DNA of 64,000 bases from G963665595 sp963665595 (GTDB lineage Bacteria; Actinomycetota; Coriobacteriia; Coriobacteriales; CADBOM01), in contig CAXXJK010000005.1 in assembly GCA_963665595.2 (NCBI GenBank), forward strand, positions 248,001 to 312,000, read 5' to 3'. The stretch's first letter is position 1; every line of letters starts with the position of its first letter. The notes beneath the pieces were generated by a model. That model was not told the origin of the DNA. It did no database searches and saw only the letters and a program-made list of their open reading frames with translations. Below, piece by piece: positions 33,306-41,426 of this stretch. Both the position numbers and the translations under genes were made by a program.

Positions 33306-35860
33306 TTATCTTGGCGCTTGATACTGCTTCAGAAACAGTTGCAGTTGCTGTGGCGGAAATGCCGGAGATGATTCACCTGCCTGTCGACTATCCTAGTTTT
33401 CAGCAGTTTCTCATAGAATCGATTGCCGAGCCAGCACCTCGCTGTGCCAATACGCGATTGCTTACTATCATTGACGAGATGTTTTCCTCTCATGCGCTTA
33501 TATCGTCAGATATAGGGGCTGTTGTATGTGGCCGTGGTCCGGGATCATTTACTGGCGTGCGCATCGGAGTGGCCACCGCTAAGGGTCTTGCCACGGGTCG
33601 CCATGTGCCGCTCTACGGTGTTTCAACTCTGGATGCCATTGCGTGGTCGGCGTGGGAGGCCGGGCTGCGCGGTACGATTGGGGTAGTTGCTGACGCATTA
33701 CGCAAAGAGATATATCCTGTGCGTTTCTCGCTTTCCGCTTCTGGTCTGACGCGCCTTGAGGTAGATGCCGTTAGTAAGCCCGATATGGTTGCTGAGCGCT
33801 GGGCCCGTCAAGCGGCTGCTTCAGGGACACATATCACGCTTCTGGGGGATGGTCTGCATAAGTATCTCCATGAGTTTGAGAGCGCATTCGCCTCAGCTGA
33901 CGCCATGCCGTATCTTTCATTTGCAACAGAGCAGTTTTGGGCACCTCAGGGTTCGGGACTCCTCCTTGCTCATTACGATCTTATTGCTCGTGGAAAACAG
34001 GGGAGTGGCGACCCCGGACTCCTGCTTCCGGTCTATACACGTCTTTCGGATGCTGAAGAAAATGAACGATTGCGTCTTTCGTCTACCGGTGAGGTGATGC
34101 AGGGCGTTCTCATCGACACGGTAGAAACTTCTCGTCAGGTTTTCTCCTATGAAACCAGTACCGTTGAAGATGTTTCAGTAACGGGGGTGGCAGAAAATCA
34201 AGCGGCTGGAGGCGTGCTCTACCGTCCGCTTTCTCGTAATGATTTGGTCCAAGTTACTGCTATAGAGCATGCGCTGTTTGGCCATTCAGCTTGGTCTGTG
34301 GGCATGTTTGAAGATGAACTGGGACGCAATGATCGCACCTGGTGGGTTGCCGTTTTAGATGGTGGTGTTGTTGGATATTGTGGCGGCTGGGTTATTGACG
34401 GTGTACTTAACATACTTCATCTCGCAACGGTTTCAGCGGTACGGCGTAAAGGGGTTGCGACGGCGCTCATGCAGCGTGTTTGCCACGACGGAATAGATTT
34501 GGGCGCGACGGGAATCACGTTGGAGGTTCGGGTATCTAACACCTCGGCCATCGAGTTATATGTTTCTCTCGGCATGGTTGAAGTTGGTCGTCGCAAGCAG
34601 TACTACACGCCCTTTCAGGAAGGGGGGTCCCGTGAAGACGGACTCATTCTTTCTGGCGATCTTGTTGTGGTCGAAAAGGCGGCCGCTGCGCGTATTCGCC
34701 GTGCTGTTGCAGACGGAAAACCATGGCTTGCAGGCATGGAACTTGAGCGGCGCGCAACGGTTACTGCTCACTCGGATGTCTGTACTTCCCGCCCGCTTAT
34801 CTTGGCGATAGAGTCTTCATGCGATGAGACTGCGGCTGCGGTGATCGATGGACACGGCGATCTCGTGGCTGATGTTGTGGCGAGTCAGATAGACTTTCAT
34901 GCTCGTTTTGGAGGTGTAGTGCCTGAAATTGCTTCACGTAAGCACACAGAAGCAATTGTCGGAGTGATAGAAGAAACTATGAGCCGGGCAGGGCAGCAGA
35001 TCGAGAATAGAGAGAGCGCTCTACCTTTGGGATACCGTCAACTTGATGCCATTGCAGTCACACAGGGCCCCGGGCTTATCGGCGCGCTTGTAGTAGGCGT
35101 TGCCTTTGCGAAAGGTCTTTCGTGGGTTACAGGCGTTCCTCTCATAGGTGTTAATCATCTCGAAGGCCATATCTACGCTAATCGTATTGCTAACCCCTCA
35201 ATTGAACCACCTTTTGTCGTAGGGTTACTCTCAGGTGGGCATACGATGCTGGTGCATGTGAGGGATTGGCATAAGTATGAGGTTTTGGGCGAGACACTCG
35301 ATGACGCAGTAGGCGAGGCTTTTGACAAGGTGTCTAAAGCGCTCGGACTCGGATATCCGGGAGGTCCGATCATTTCGCGCTATGCCGCTAAGGGAAACCC
35401 ACAGGCTATCGCGTTTCCTCGCGCTATGCTGCACAGTGGTGACTATACCTTCAGTCTTTCAGGGCTTAAAACGGCGGTCATTACCTATATTCGACGAGAA
35501 AATGATGCGGGCAGAGCTCTGAACATACCCGATGTTGCTGCCTCATTTCAGCAAGCGGTCATTGACGTTCAGGTTGCAAAGGCACTGGCGGCATGCCAGG
35601 AAACAGGGTGTCGTGAATTTTGTTTGGGTGGTGGTGTTGCAGCTAACAAAGCATTGCGTGATGAGTGCGTACGGCGCATGGAGAACGTCGGTATTCACGT
35701 GACGCTGCCTCCTTTGGTAGCCTGCACGGACAATGCTTCGATGATTGCCCGCGTAGCCCTTGATACCTTCATGGCTGGTCCTGATGCAACAAAACGCGCT
35801 GATGGATTGGGCGGATTTCTTGGTCTTACCTCTGATGCGACGGCGCATTTTCCGCTCTAG
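33302..35860 (+). CDS. tsaB-rimI-tsaD: TsaB-RimI-TsaD three-domain fusion protein
   Basis: An 852-residue protein joining three enzymes that are usually separate. Residues 1 to about 260 are TsaB (starting MIILALDTASETVAVAV, with GPGSFTGVRIGVATAKGLA). Residues about 305-460 are a RimI-type GNAT acetyltransferase (ATVSAVRRKGVATALM acetyl-CoA loop, then VRVSNTSAIELYVSLGM). From about 497 to the end is TsaD (ILAIESSCDETAAAV, FGGVVPEIASRKHTEAI with a metal His, NHLEGHIYAN with further His, GGGVAANKALR). TsaB/TsaD transfer threonylcarbamoyl to A37 of tRNA; RimI acetylates an N-terminal alanine such as that of ribosomal S18. It overlaps tsaE by 4 bp. The frame is continuous with no sign of a sequencing error. 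Confidence 0.93.
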   Translation: MIILALDTASETVAVAVAEMPEMIHLPVDYPSFQQFLIESIAEPAPRCANTRLLTIIDEMFSSHALISSDIGAVVCGRGPGSFTGVRIGVATAKGLATGRHVPLYGVSTLDAIAWSAWEAGLRGTIGVVADALRKEIYPVRFSLSASGLTRLEVDAVSKPDMVAERWARQAAASGTHITLLGDGLHKYLHEFESAFASADAMPYLSFATEQFWAPQGSGLLLAHYDLIARGKQGSGDPGLLLPVYTRLSDAEENERLRLSSTGEVMQGVLIDTVETSRQVFSYETSTVEDVSVTGVAENQAAGGVLYRPLSRNDLVQVTAIEHALFGHSAWSVGMFEDELGRNDRTWWVAVLDGGVVGYCGGWVIDGVLNILHLATVSAVRRKGVATALMQRVCHDGIDLGATGITLEVRVSNTSAIELYVSLGMVEVGRRKQYYTPFQEGGSREDGLILSGDLVVVEKAAAARIRRAVADGKPWLAGMELERRATVTAHSDVCTSRPLILAIESSCDETAAAVIDGHGDLVADVVASQIDFHARFGGVVPEIASRKHTEAIVGVIEETMSRAGQQIENRESALPLGYRQLDAIAVTQGPGLIGALVVGVAFAKGLSWVTGVPLIGVNHLEGHIYANRIANPSIEPPFVVGLLSGGHTMLVHVRDWHKYEVLGETLDDAVGEAFDKVSKALGLGYPGGPIISRYAAKGNPQAIAFPRAMLHSGDYTFSLSGLKTAVITYIRRENDAGRALNIPDVAASFQQAVIDVQVAKALAACQETGCREFCLGGGVAANKALRDECVRRMENVGIHVTLPPLVACTDNASMIARVALDTFMAGPDATKRADGLGGFLGLTSDATAHFPL

Positions 35861-35952
35861 GCAGGGGAGACATGCACCTACATTGTCTCAAGCTATGGCC
35901 GGCGCTTGAGATGGGAGTACTCTCGTCGAGGAAAATATTGTGGAACCTGATT

Positions 35953-36028
35953 GAACGCCCACGGCTTTGCGCCATGTATGACGTGGGTGTGTTAGAATAA
36001 CATCCGCGTCCGCGAGGGCGTTCTTTTT
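35953..36028 (+). terminator. Long-range hairpin with T-run, upstream of tRNA-Ala
   Basis: GAACGCCC (35953-35960) can pair with GGGCGTTC (36016-36023), followed by five T. An alternative stem CCCACG (35958-35963) with CGTGGG (35982-35987) uses some of the same bases, so the two exclude one another. Could terminate the tsaD operon or act as an attenuator. The rest of 35861-36032 holds no gene. Confidence 0.4.
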
Positions 36029-36032
36029 CCCC

Positions 36033-36108
36033 GGGGATGTAGCTCAGCTGGGAGAGCACCACGTTCGCAACGTGGGGGCCGAGGGTTCGAGTCCCTTCAT
36101 CTCCACCA
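36033..36108 (+). tRNA. tRNA-Ala(CGC)
   Basis: 76 nt cloverleaf: acceptor GGGGATG/CATCTCC (one wobble), D loop AGCTCAGCTGGGAGAGC, anticodon stem CCACG/CGTGG with loop TTCGCAA (anticodon CGC), T arm GAGGGTTCGAGTCCCTT, encoded CCA. Confidence 0.95.
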
Positions 36109-36170
36109 AGGAATTTTGAGCAGAAAGTCTCTCGAGGCTTTCTGCTTCTCATATGGAGGAGAGAAATCAG

Positions 36171-37013
36171 ATGATTGCGATCATTCCTGCAGCCGGACTC
36201 GGATCACGTTTTTTGCCCGCTACGAAGGCACAACCCAAAGAGATGTTGCTGGTGGTAGATAAGCCAGTGATTCAATATGTGGTCGAAGAGTCGCTTGCTG
36301 CGGGTGCCGACGAAGTTGTTATCGTTAACAGTCACGAAAAGGCTGCTATAGAGCAACATTTTTCGCCTGCGCCTAAGCTTGTTGAACAATTGCGTACTGC
36401 GGGGAAGGATTCCTACGCGGATGCCGTTGAGGCCGTGGGTGCTATGCCAGTCTCATATGTCTATCAGGATGAGCCTCTTGGGTTAGGCCATGCTATCTAT
36501 CAAGCTCATGAGAAAGCGGGCGACGAGGCATTCTATGTGCTTCTGGGCGATACTATTGTGCCCGGCAATAACGTTCTTGATCGCATGCTCGAAGTTCATC
36601 GTCTGCATGATGGGGCAAGCGTTATAGCCGTTATCCCGGTGCCTGATGAAGATGTGTCTCGTTTTGGCGTAATTGACGGTGAAGATTTAGGCGACGGCGT
36701 ATGGAGCATATCTCGCATGGTCGAAAAACCCACGCGCGAAGAGGCTCCCTCAAACTTGGCCATCTTTGGACGCTATCTTCTTTCACCTCGCGTGATGGAA
36801 CTACTTGCAGAGATCAAACCGGGTAAAGGCGGAGAGATTCAGCTAACCGACGCAATGGACGCAGCGCTTTCTGAGGAACAGATGTATGCGGTCATCATCG
36901 ACCCCGCGGATGGTTATGACACGGGTACCGTTGCTACATGGCTTGAGACAAACGTACGCCTCGCTCGTCTGAACCCTGATTATACTGAGCTGATCGAGAT
37001 CGCCTCTCGCTAA
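36171..37013 (+). CDS. galU: UTP--glucose-1-phosphate uridylyltransferase
   Basis: Forms UDP-glucose from UTP and glucose-1-phosphate for surface glycans. The protein is 280 residues, normal for GalU, starting MIAIIPAAGLGSRFLPATKA with the nucleotide-binding loop GxGxRxxPxTK, followed by KEMLLVVDKPVIQYVVEE, FYVLLGDTIV (metal Asp), and RMVEKPTREEAPSNLAIFGR. ATG 36171 lies 8 nt after GGAGGAGAG, which decides it over an earlier in-frame ATG at 36153. It follows tRNA-Ala and is exactly adjacent, tail to tail, to the stop codon of the reverse-strand ManC-like gene. Confidence 0.95.
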   Translation: MIAIIPAAGLGSRFLPATKAQPKEMLLVVDKPVIQYVVEESLAAGADEVVIVNSHEKAAIEQHFSPAPKLVEQLRTAGKDSYADAVEAVGAMPVSYVYQDEPLGLGHAIYQAHEKAGDEAFYVLLGDTIVPGNNVLDRMLEVHRLHDGASVIAVIPVPDEDVSRFGVIDGEDLGDGVWSISRMVEKPTREEAPSNLAIFGRYLLSPRVMELLAEIKPGKGGEIQLTDAMDAALSEEQMYAVIIDPADGYDTGTVATWLETNVRLARLNPDYTELIEIASR

Positions 37014-38162
37014 TTACTGTTGATTTTTGGTGTGCCGGCGCAGTTCAGGAGCCTGCATTTCTTCAAGAATGCGCGCCACCTCAGGAAGTGAGGTGAGCGC
37101 GCTTTTTTCTACTACCAGCAGAGCATCAGGAGTATCAATGATCATAAGGTCGTTGGTGCCAAGCGCAACTATCAGCCGGTTGCTCGCTTCGATGGTAGTG
37201 TTTTGCGCTTCTACGGCGATCGCCCGGCCGGTCACCCGATTACCCCGTCCGTCGGCTGCGGTCTCAAGGTCTTTGTCAGCTAGGGTACGAAGAGCTGTCA
37301 GCTGAAATGAGGCAGGGACGACAGCAATTCGTTCAGTGTTTTCAATAATGCACGCGGTAAATGAGACATCAGGAAGAGTTGCGACTACTTCGCGGGCCGC
37401 CTCACTTGTCCAATGTCGGCAGCCAAGAGCGGTAAGAAAGCTTGCCGTTTCTGCGATGCGTGTCGCTCCCTCGCACAGGGGAGAGACTGCACGCTCTTCA
37501 ACTTCTCGAAACAATGCAAGTGCGGTGGTCGCTCGCACGAGATATATGTCGCTTGACCAGAGCGCGCCCATGTCTATCAGGCGCATTGCCTGTACGGGGC
37601 TCGGCGCTGAAATGAAGCTGCGCACAGTGCGTATGCCCGGATATCCTTTGATTTCCATGCCTATCTTGACATAGGAATGCGCGCTATGAACATCTGCTGG
37701 TGTCAGGGCTATCAGCGCAAGACGATCGATCTCTTCAGCGACTCGATACGCGCGTTGGATGGCCACATCTCTGCGATCGTCATTGGTAATCTGCTGATTT
37801 GCTGGTGTAACGAGCATGATACTTTCAGGATCATGAAGCTTGAGATGGACGGCCGCCAGTGCCAGAGAAAAGGCAGATCCGCGTCGGCCCGGTACGGTAA
37901 GGATGTCATACTCATCAAAATCAAGGAGCTCATATTCAATGATATGCTCCTCAAAGAGATCTTCAAAACCCTCTTGAATTACAAGAAGAATGGGCATACT
38001 GGTATAGGCGCGATAGCGCTCTATAGTTTCCGCGAGCAACGAAGGCTCTCCTGGCATGGTAATAAGCTCTTGCGGTTCTTCGATGCGCGAAAGCGGCCAC
38101 AGGGTAAGGTCACTGGTCCCACAGAGAATTACGATATGCAGGTGGGCGAATGCTTCAGGCAT
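37014..38162 (-). CDS. Degenerate mannose-1-phosphate guanylyltransferase-like protein
   Basis: A 382-residue relative of ManC whose catalytic loop is damaged. Active enzymes start LxGGxGxRLWPLSRxxxPK; here the segment is LCGTSDLTLWPLSR followed by IEEPQE, so the glycines, the key Arg and the Lys of PK are replaced. The intact paralogue at 44282 has GGGGLRLWPLSRKYYPKQ, making the contrast clear within one genome. Family-like traits remain, such as the NTP-transferase length, GSAFSLALAAVHL and a C-terminal beta-helix-like region. It also lacks the cupin isomerase domain found in the paralogue. I infer a catalytically inactive, perhaps regulatory or structural, homologue, not a gene fragment: the frame is full length and uninterrupted. 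Confidence 0.7.
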   Translation of the reverse strand: MPEAFAHLHIVILCGTSDLTLWPLSRIEEPQELITMPGEPSLLAETIERYRAYTSMPILLVIQEGFEDLFEEHIIEYELLDFDEYDILTVPGRRGSAFSLALAAVHLKLHDPESIMLVTPANQQITNDDRRDVAIQRAYRVAEEIDRLALIALTPADVHSAHSYVKIGMEIKGYPGIRTVRSFISAPSPVQAMRLIDMGALWSSDIYLVRATTALALFREVEERAVSPLCEGATRIAETASFLTALGCRHWTSEAAREVVATLPDVSFTACIIENTERIAVVPASFQLTALRTLADKDLETAADGRGNRVTGRAIAVEAQNTTIEASNRLIVALGTNDLMIIDTPDALLVVEKSALTSLPEVARILEEMQAPELRRHTKNQQ

Positions 38163-38489
38163 AGGCTTCCTTCGCGGCGTGCTGTCTCAGATTACGCGCT
38201 TTATTGTAGCGTAGCGGCTTACCAGTTGCACTATATATGGTAAGTTGATGGTAAAAGAGCAGAAAGCGTTGAGTATATTCCATTCTACTAGAATCGCTTG
38301 TGTAGTTATTTTTGCATGGTATCCAGAGAATTCTTGAAAGATGTTCCTGTTACGTAAATAAGTGATTCGTATGTTATAGTTTTTCATGCATTAAATGGAA
38401 GACAATTTATCTGGAATCTTTTGCTGGGCGGATGAGCGTTCTCGCTTGAGTTCCTACCAGCTCGATCCAGTAAAACGCAAGGACGCTCT
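38163..38489. other. Divergent promoter region without a recognised gene
   Basis: 327 bp between the ManC-like gene and the GT87-like gene. AT-rich in the centre (about 38270-38400), where promoters for both directions probably lie. No convincing minus-35/minus-10 pair or palindrome stood out. Confidence 0.45.
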
Positions 38490-39761
38490 GTGGAAAGAAT
38501 CAAGCGAAGAATTTCATGGTTTTGGCATACGAGCAGTTATGATTCTGTCTTCATAGCCCTCATGTTGATACTTATCATACTGTTTACGGGTGCTTTCATC
38601 TATGATCCTTTGGGGTCACAGCTGACGATATTCTTTGATAAAACTCAAGATTTCTTTGCTGACTATTTCAATGTTGCAAAGATGTCGGCCGACCGAAATC
38701 CCTACTGGTTCGATCAGTCTGATCCTACTCCTTGGGAACATGGATACCCGCCGTTATGCTACCTGATATTCTATGCTCTTGCACGATTTGCAGATTATTC
38801 AAATCTCAGCGCGTTTCAGGCTGGTTTTACCACGCTGGGCCTTGCCACTGCTTTTTTGTTTATGTTCTCAGTCACACTCTTTTTCTTTGCTCTTTTGCGA
38901 CAGGCATATCGCCGACAAGGCGTGCAGGCATTCCTGCTTCCTCTGACGCTATTTACATCATCGATTTTTATTTTTTCGTTCGAGCGTGGAAACATTATTA
39001 TGCTCGCTGCAGCTTGCCTGACATTTTTTATCATCGGATACCGTAGCGAGAATAGATGGGTATCCGAACTTGCTCTCGTTGCGCTTGCGGTTTCAACAGC
39101 GCTTAAGGGCTATCCCGCGATACTTGGTCTTTTGCTCTTGTTTGACCGGCGTTATAAGGAGGCGGCTCGCGCTGCGCTCTACGCGGTCATACTGATAATC
39201 ATGCCGTTTCTTTTCTTTCAGGGTGGATTTGCCAATATCCCTATTTGGTTGCACAACATCTCGCTTAATTCTACGGTATATGGCCAGGAGGTTCCGGCGT
39301 TTGGTTTGGGCATTTTTGCTAATTTAAGCGATTCATTTGGAGATCAAAGTTCTTTTCAGGCATCGTTGAATGCGCTCAATATGCTCAATAAGATCGTCTG
39401 CGTGATCGCTTTGATCGCATCCGGCTTTCAAACTTCTCGATGGAAACAGGTCATGTTGCTTCTGTGCGTGCTGGTGTGTATTCAGACTAATAGCGCGCGC
39501 TATCTCGGGCTTTACCTGTTTATCGGTATCATACTGTTTTTTAATGACAAAACGCATGGGCGGTTTGATTGGCTCTATCTCTTCCTGTTTGTTGCTATTC
39601 TCAATCCGTTTCAGATTGTCTTGCCCTCGGGAGGTAATCTTACGGTTGATTTAATGGGTGCGGCCACAGATGCCGTCCTTATTCTGTTGACAGCACACTC
39701 AGTTAGTTCTGCTGTTCGCTATTTAAAAGCAAAAAGAATACCTATCGGAGTGGAGCATTGA
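38490..39761 (+). CDS. GT87-like (DUF2029) polytopic glycosyltransferase
   Basis: A 423-residue membrane protein with about ten spans. After the first span a long extracytoplasmic loop contains DYFNVAKMSADRNPYW and EHGYPPLCYLIFYALARF; the acidic/aromatic loop followed by YPP is the pattern of GT-C fold, polyprenyl-phosphate-mannose-using transferases (GT87/DUF2029, related to PimE). Hydrophobic helices then continue to the C-terminus. The start is GTG at 38490 with AAGGACG 5 nt upstream. Only 3 bp separate it from the GT2-GtrA gene, which would make its polyprenyl-linked donor sugar. The exact sugar and acceptor are unknown. Confidence 0.7.
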   Translation: MERIKRRISWFWHTSSYDSVFIALMLILIILFTGAFIYDPLGSQLTIFFDKTQDFFADYFNVAKMSADRNPYWFDQSDPTPWEHGYPPLCYLIFYALARFADYSNLSAFQAGFTTLGLATAFLFMFSVTLFFFALLRQAYRRQGVQAFLLPLTLFTSSIFIFSFERGNIIMLAAACLTFFIIGYRSENRWVSELALVALAVSTALKGYPAILGLLLLFDRRYKEAARAALYAVILIIMPFLFFQGGFANIPIWLHNISLNSTVYGQEVPAFGLGIFANLSDSFGDQSSFQASLNALNMLNKIVCVIALIASGFQTSRWKQVMLLLCVLVCIQTNSARYLGLYLFIGIILFFNDKTHGRFDWLYLFLFVAILNPFQIVLPSGGNLTVDLMGAATDAVLILLTAHSVSSAVRYLKAKRIPIGVEH

Positions 39762-39764
39762 TAT

Positions 39765-40910
39765 ATGGGAATTAGCGTCGCGCTTCTCGCTTATAAAGAA
39801 GAGGCAAATTTACGTGTACTGCTGCCTCGTATCATCACCCAGCTTGATGCGATCGGTGAAACATATGAGATACTTGTTGTCGATGCCGCCTCGCCTCTCG
39901 ATAATACCGCTGAGGTATGTAAAGAGTTTGGAGCCCTGTACTTCAATCAGGAAGAGCCCTTTTTTGCGGGTGCATTCAGGACAGCAATAGCGCATGCTTC
40001 CTACGAAAAGTTTCTGATTCTTGATGCGGATTGCTCCCATGATCCTCGTGCTATTCCGGCTATTAATCGTACCTTTGACGAGACTAAAGCAGATTTGGTA
40101 ATCGGTTCTCGATATGTCGAAGGGGGCGTATCGAATGACTCTAAATCTTCGTTTATGATGTCGAAACTGCTGAATGGCATGTTCCGTCGTGCTCTGAAGG
40201 TTCAAGCAAGCGATCTATCTACTGACTATCGTATGTATCGCAGCGCAGATCTTAAAAAACTTACGCTTGTCTGTGAGCGCTACGATGTGCTCCAAGAAGT
40301 TATCCTAAAACTCAAAATTGCAAATGGCGGTAGCATTCACATAGAAGAAGTTCCTATTGAGTTTCAAAAACGCGCCTATGGCCAATCAAAGCGGCAGCTA
40401 TTTGTTTTCATCATGCACTACATTCGTACCATCATCAGTTTGACCTGTCAGCGAAGACTCTATGAGAAGGATCCGCAAAACATAGGCAGCAAGAATGATG
40501 AGCGTGCCGAACTCTTTACCAATATCATTCTCTATGTGGGTATTGGTTGCGTGGGGGCTGTTTTTGATTATCTCTTTTTCTGTCTTGCTCAAGCACTTCT
40601 CCATATTCCCGAGGCGAGTAATGTGGTGGGCGCACTATTTGGCTTCTTCTTCACGTTCTATTTCAATACCTTCTTTAACTTTGTCAGCCGCGGCCATTAT
40701 TTTGCGAAGTTTTTATCGTATGCGGCTGTCTGTCTCATAGGAACATTTGTGTCGACGGGCATGGTCTACGTATTCAAGGAATATCTGAACATCTATATTC
40801 TTCAAATATACTGTATTGCGGTTGCTGCACTTGTTCAGTTTGTTTTGAACAAAGCTATCACCTATCGCATATTCGGTAATGAGGGGCCTCGCCATATGAT
40901 TGCTCGTTGA
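39765..40910 (+). CDS. Dolichyl/polyprenyl-phosphate mannose synthase-like GT2 fused to GtrA domain
   Basis: A 381-residue fusion. Residues 1 to about 225 are a GT2 glycosyltransferase of the DPM1 type: SVALLAYKEEANLRVLLPRI, EILVVDAASPLDNT, then FLILDADCSHDPRAIP with the DxD-like metal site, and STDYRMYRSADLK and FQKRAYGQSKR near the end of the domain. From about 250 four membrane helices form a GtrA-like domain (YVGIGCVGAVFDYLFFCLAQ, FGFFFTFYFNTFFNFVSRG). Such proteins load a sugar onto polyprenyl phosphate and GtrA helps flip it. It is probably cotranscribed with, and supplies donor to, the upstream GT87-like protein. Confidence 0.88.
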   Translation: MGISVALLAYKEEANLRVLLPRIITQLDAIGETYEILVVDAASPLDNTAEVCKEFGALYFNQEEPFFAGAFRTAIAHASYEKFLILDADCSHDPRAIPAINRTFDETKADLVIGSRYVEGGVSNDSKSSFMMSKLLNGMFRRALKVQASDLSTDYRMYRSADLKKLTLVCERYDVLQEVILKLKIANGGSIHIEEVPIEFQKRAYGQSKRQLFVFIMHYIRTIISLTCQRRLYEKDPQNIGSKNDERAELFTNIILYVGIGCVGAVFDYLFFCLAQALLHIPEASNVVGALFGFFFTFYFNTFFNFVSRGHYFAKFLSYAAVCLIGTFVSTGMVYVFKEYLNIYILQIYCIAVAALVQFVLNKAITYRIFGNEGPRHMIAR

Positions 40911-40969
40911 GAATGGGGCATAGCGAGGCGCAAACCGGCATCGAGGAATAATCCCACAAGGAAATAAAA

Positions 40970-40993
40970 AAGCCTGAGAAAAGCCTCAGGCTT
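40970..40993 (-). terminator. Rho-independent terminator of the tRNA-Phe/tRNA-Glu transcript
   Basis: AAGCCTGAG pairs with CTCAGGCTT. On the reverse strand the stem leads into TTTTTATTTCC, directly after tRNA-Glu. It may also stop the forward GT2-GtrA transcript. Confidence 0.85.
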
Positions 40994-41001
40994 GTAGTAA
41001 G

Positions 41002-41078
41002 TGGTATCCCCAGCGGGATTCGAACCCGCGATCTTCGCCGTGAAGGGGCGATGTCCTAAACCGCTAGACGATGGGGAC
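41002..41078 (-). tRNA. tRNA-Glu(TTC)
   Basis: 77 nt on the reverse strand: acceptor GTCCCCA with TGGGGAT, anticodon loop CCTTCAC giving TTC, T arm GCGGGTTCGAATCCCGC, encoded CCA. It lies 7 bp after tRNA-Phe in the same transcript. Confidence 0.95.
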
Positions 41079-41085
41079 ATGTAAA

Positions 41086-41161
<76 letters not shown>

Positions 41162-41312
41162 ACTTCGCGCTGTTCCCAGCAGCGAATAAGCATGATAGCA
41201 CGCGTCAAAAACCACATACACAAGAACGACAAAAATGATGTGAGTTCTGAAAAGTTCTCCATAACTTATGTACGAGGCGATACGTTGAGCCTCCGTTTAC
41301 CGCAAAATCGAC

Positions 41313-41341
41313 TTGCTCAATATAGCTAGAACGGGTAAACT
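41313..41341 (+). promoter_or_regulatory. Candidate sigma-70 promoter of the sodium:solute symporter gene
   Basis: TTGCTC and TAAACT with a 17-bp spacer, giving a leader of about 80 nt before the ATG at 41427. The rest of 41162-41426 shows no gene. Confidence 0.4.
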
Positions 41342-41426
41342 AGCCAACACGTTGCTGGGGATGTGCATGTGCATCTGCGGGCGCAAGGTGTCTTTTCACA
41401 TGTAGACAGAAACTGGAGAGAAAACC

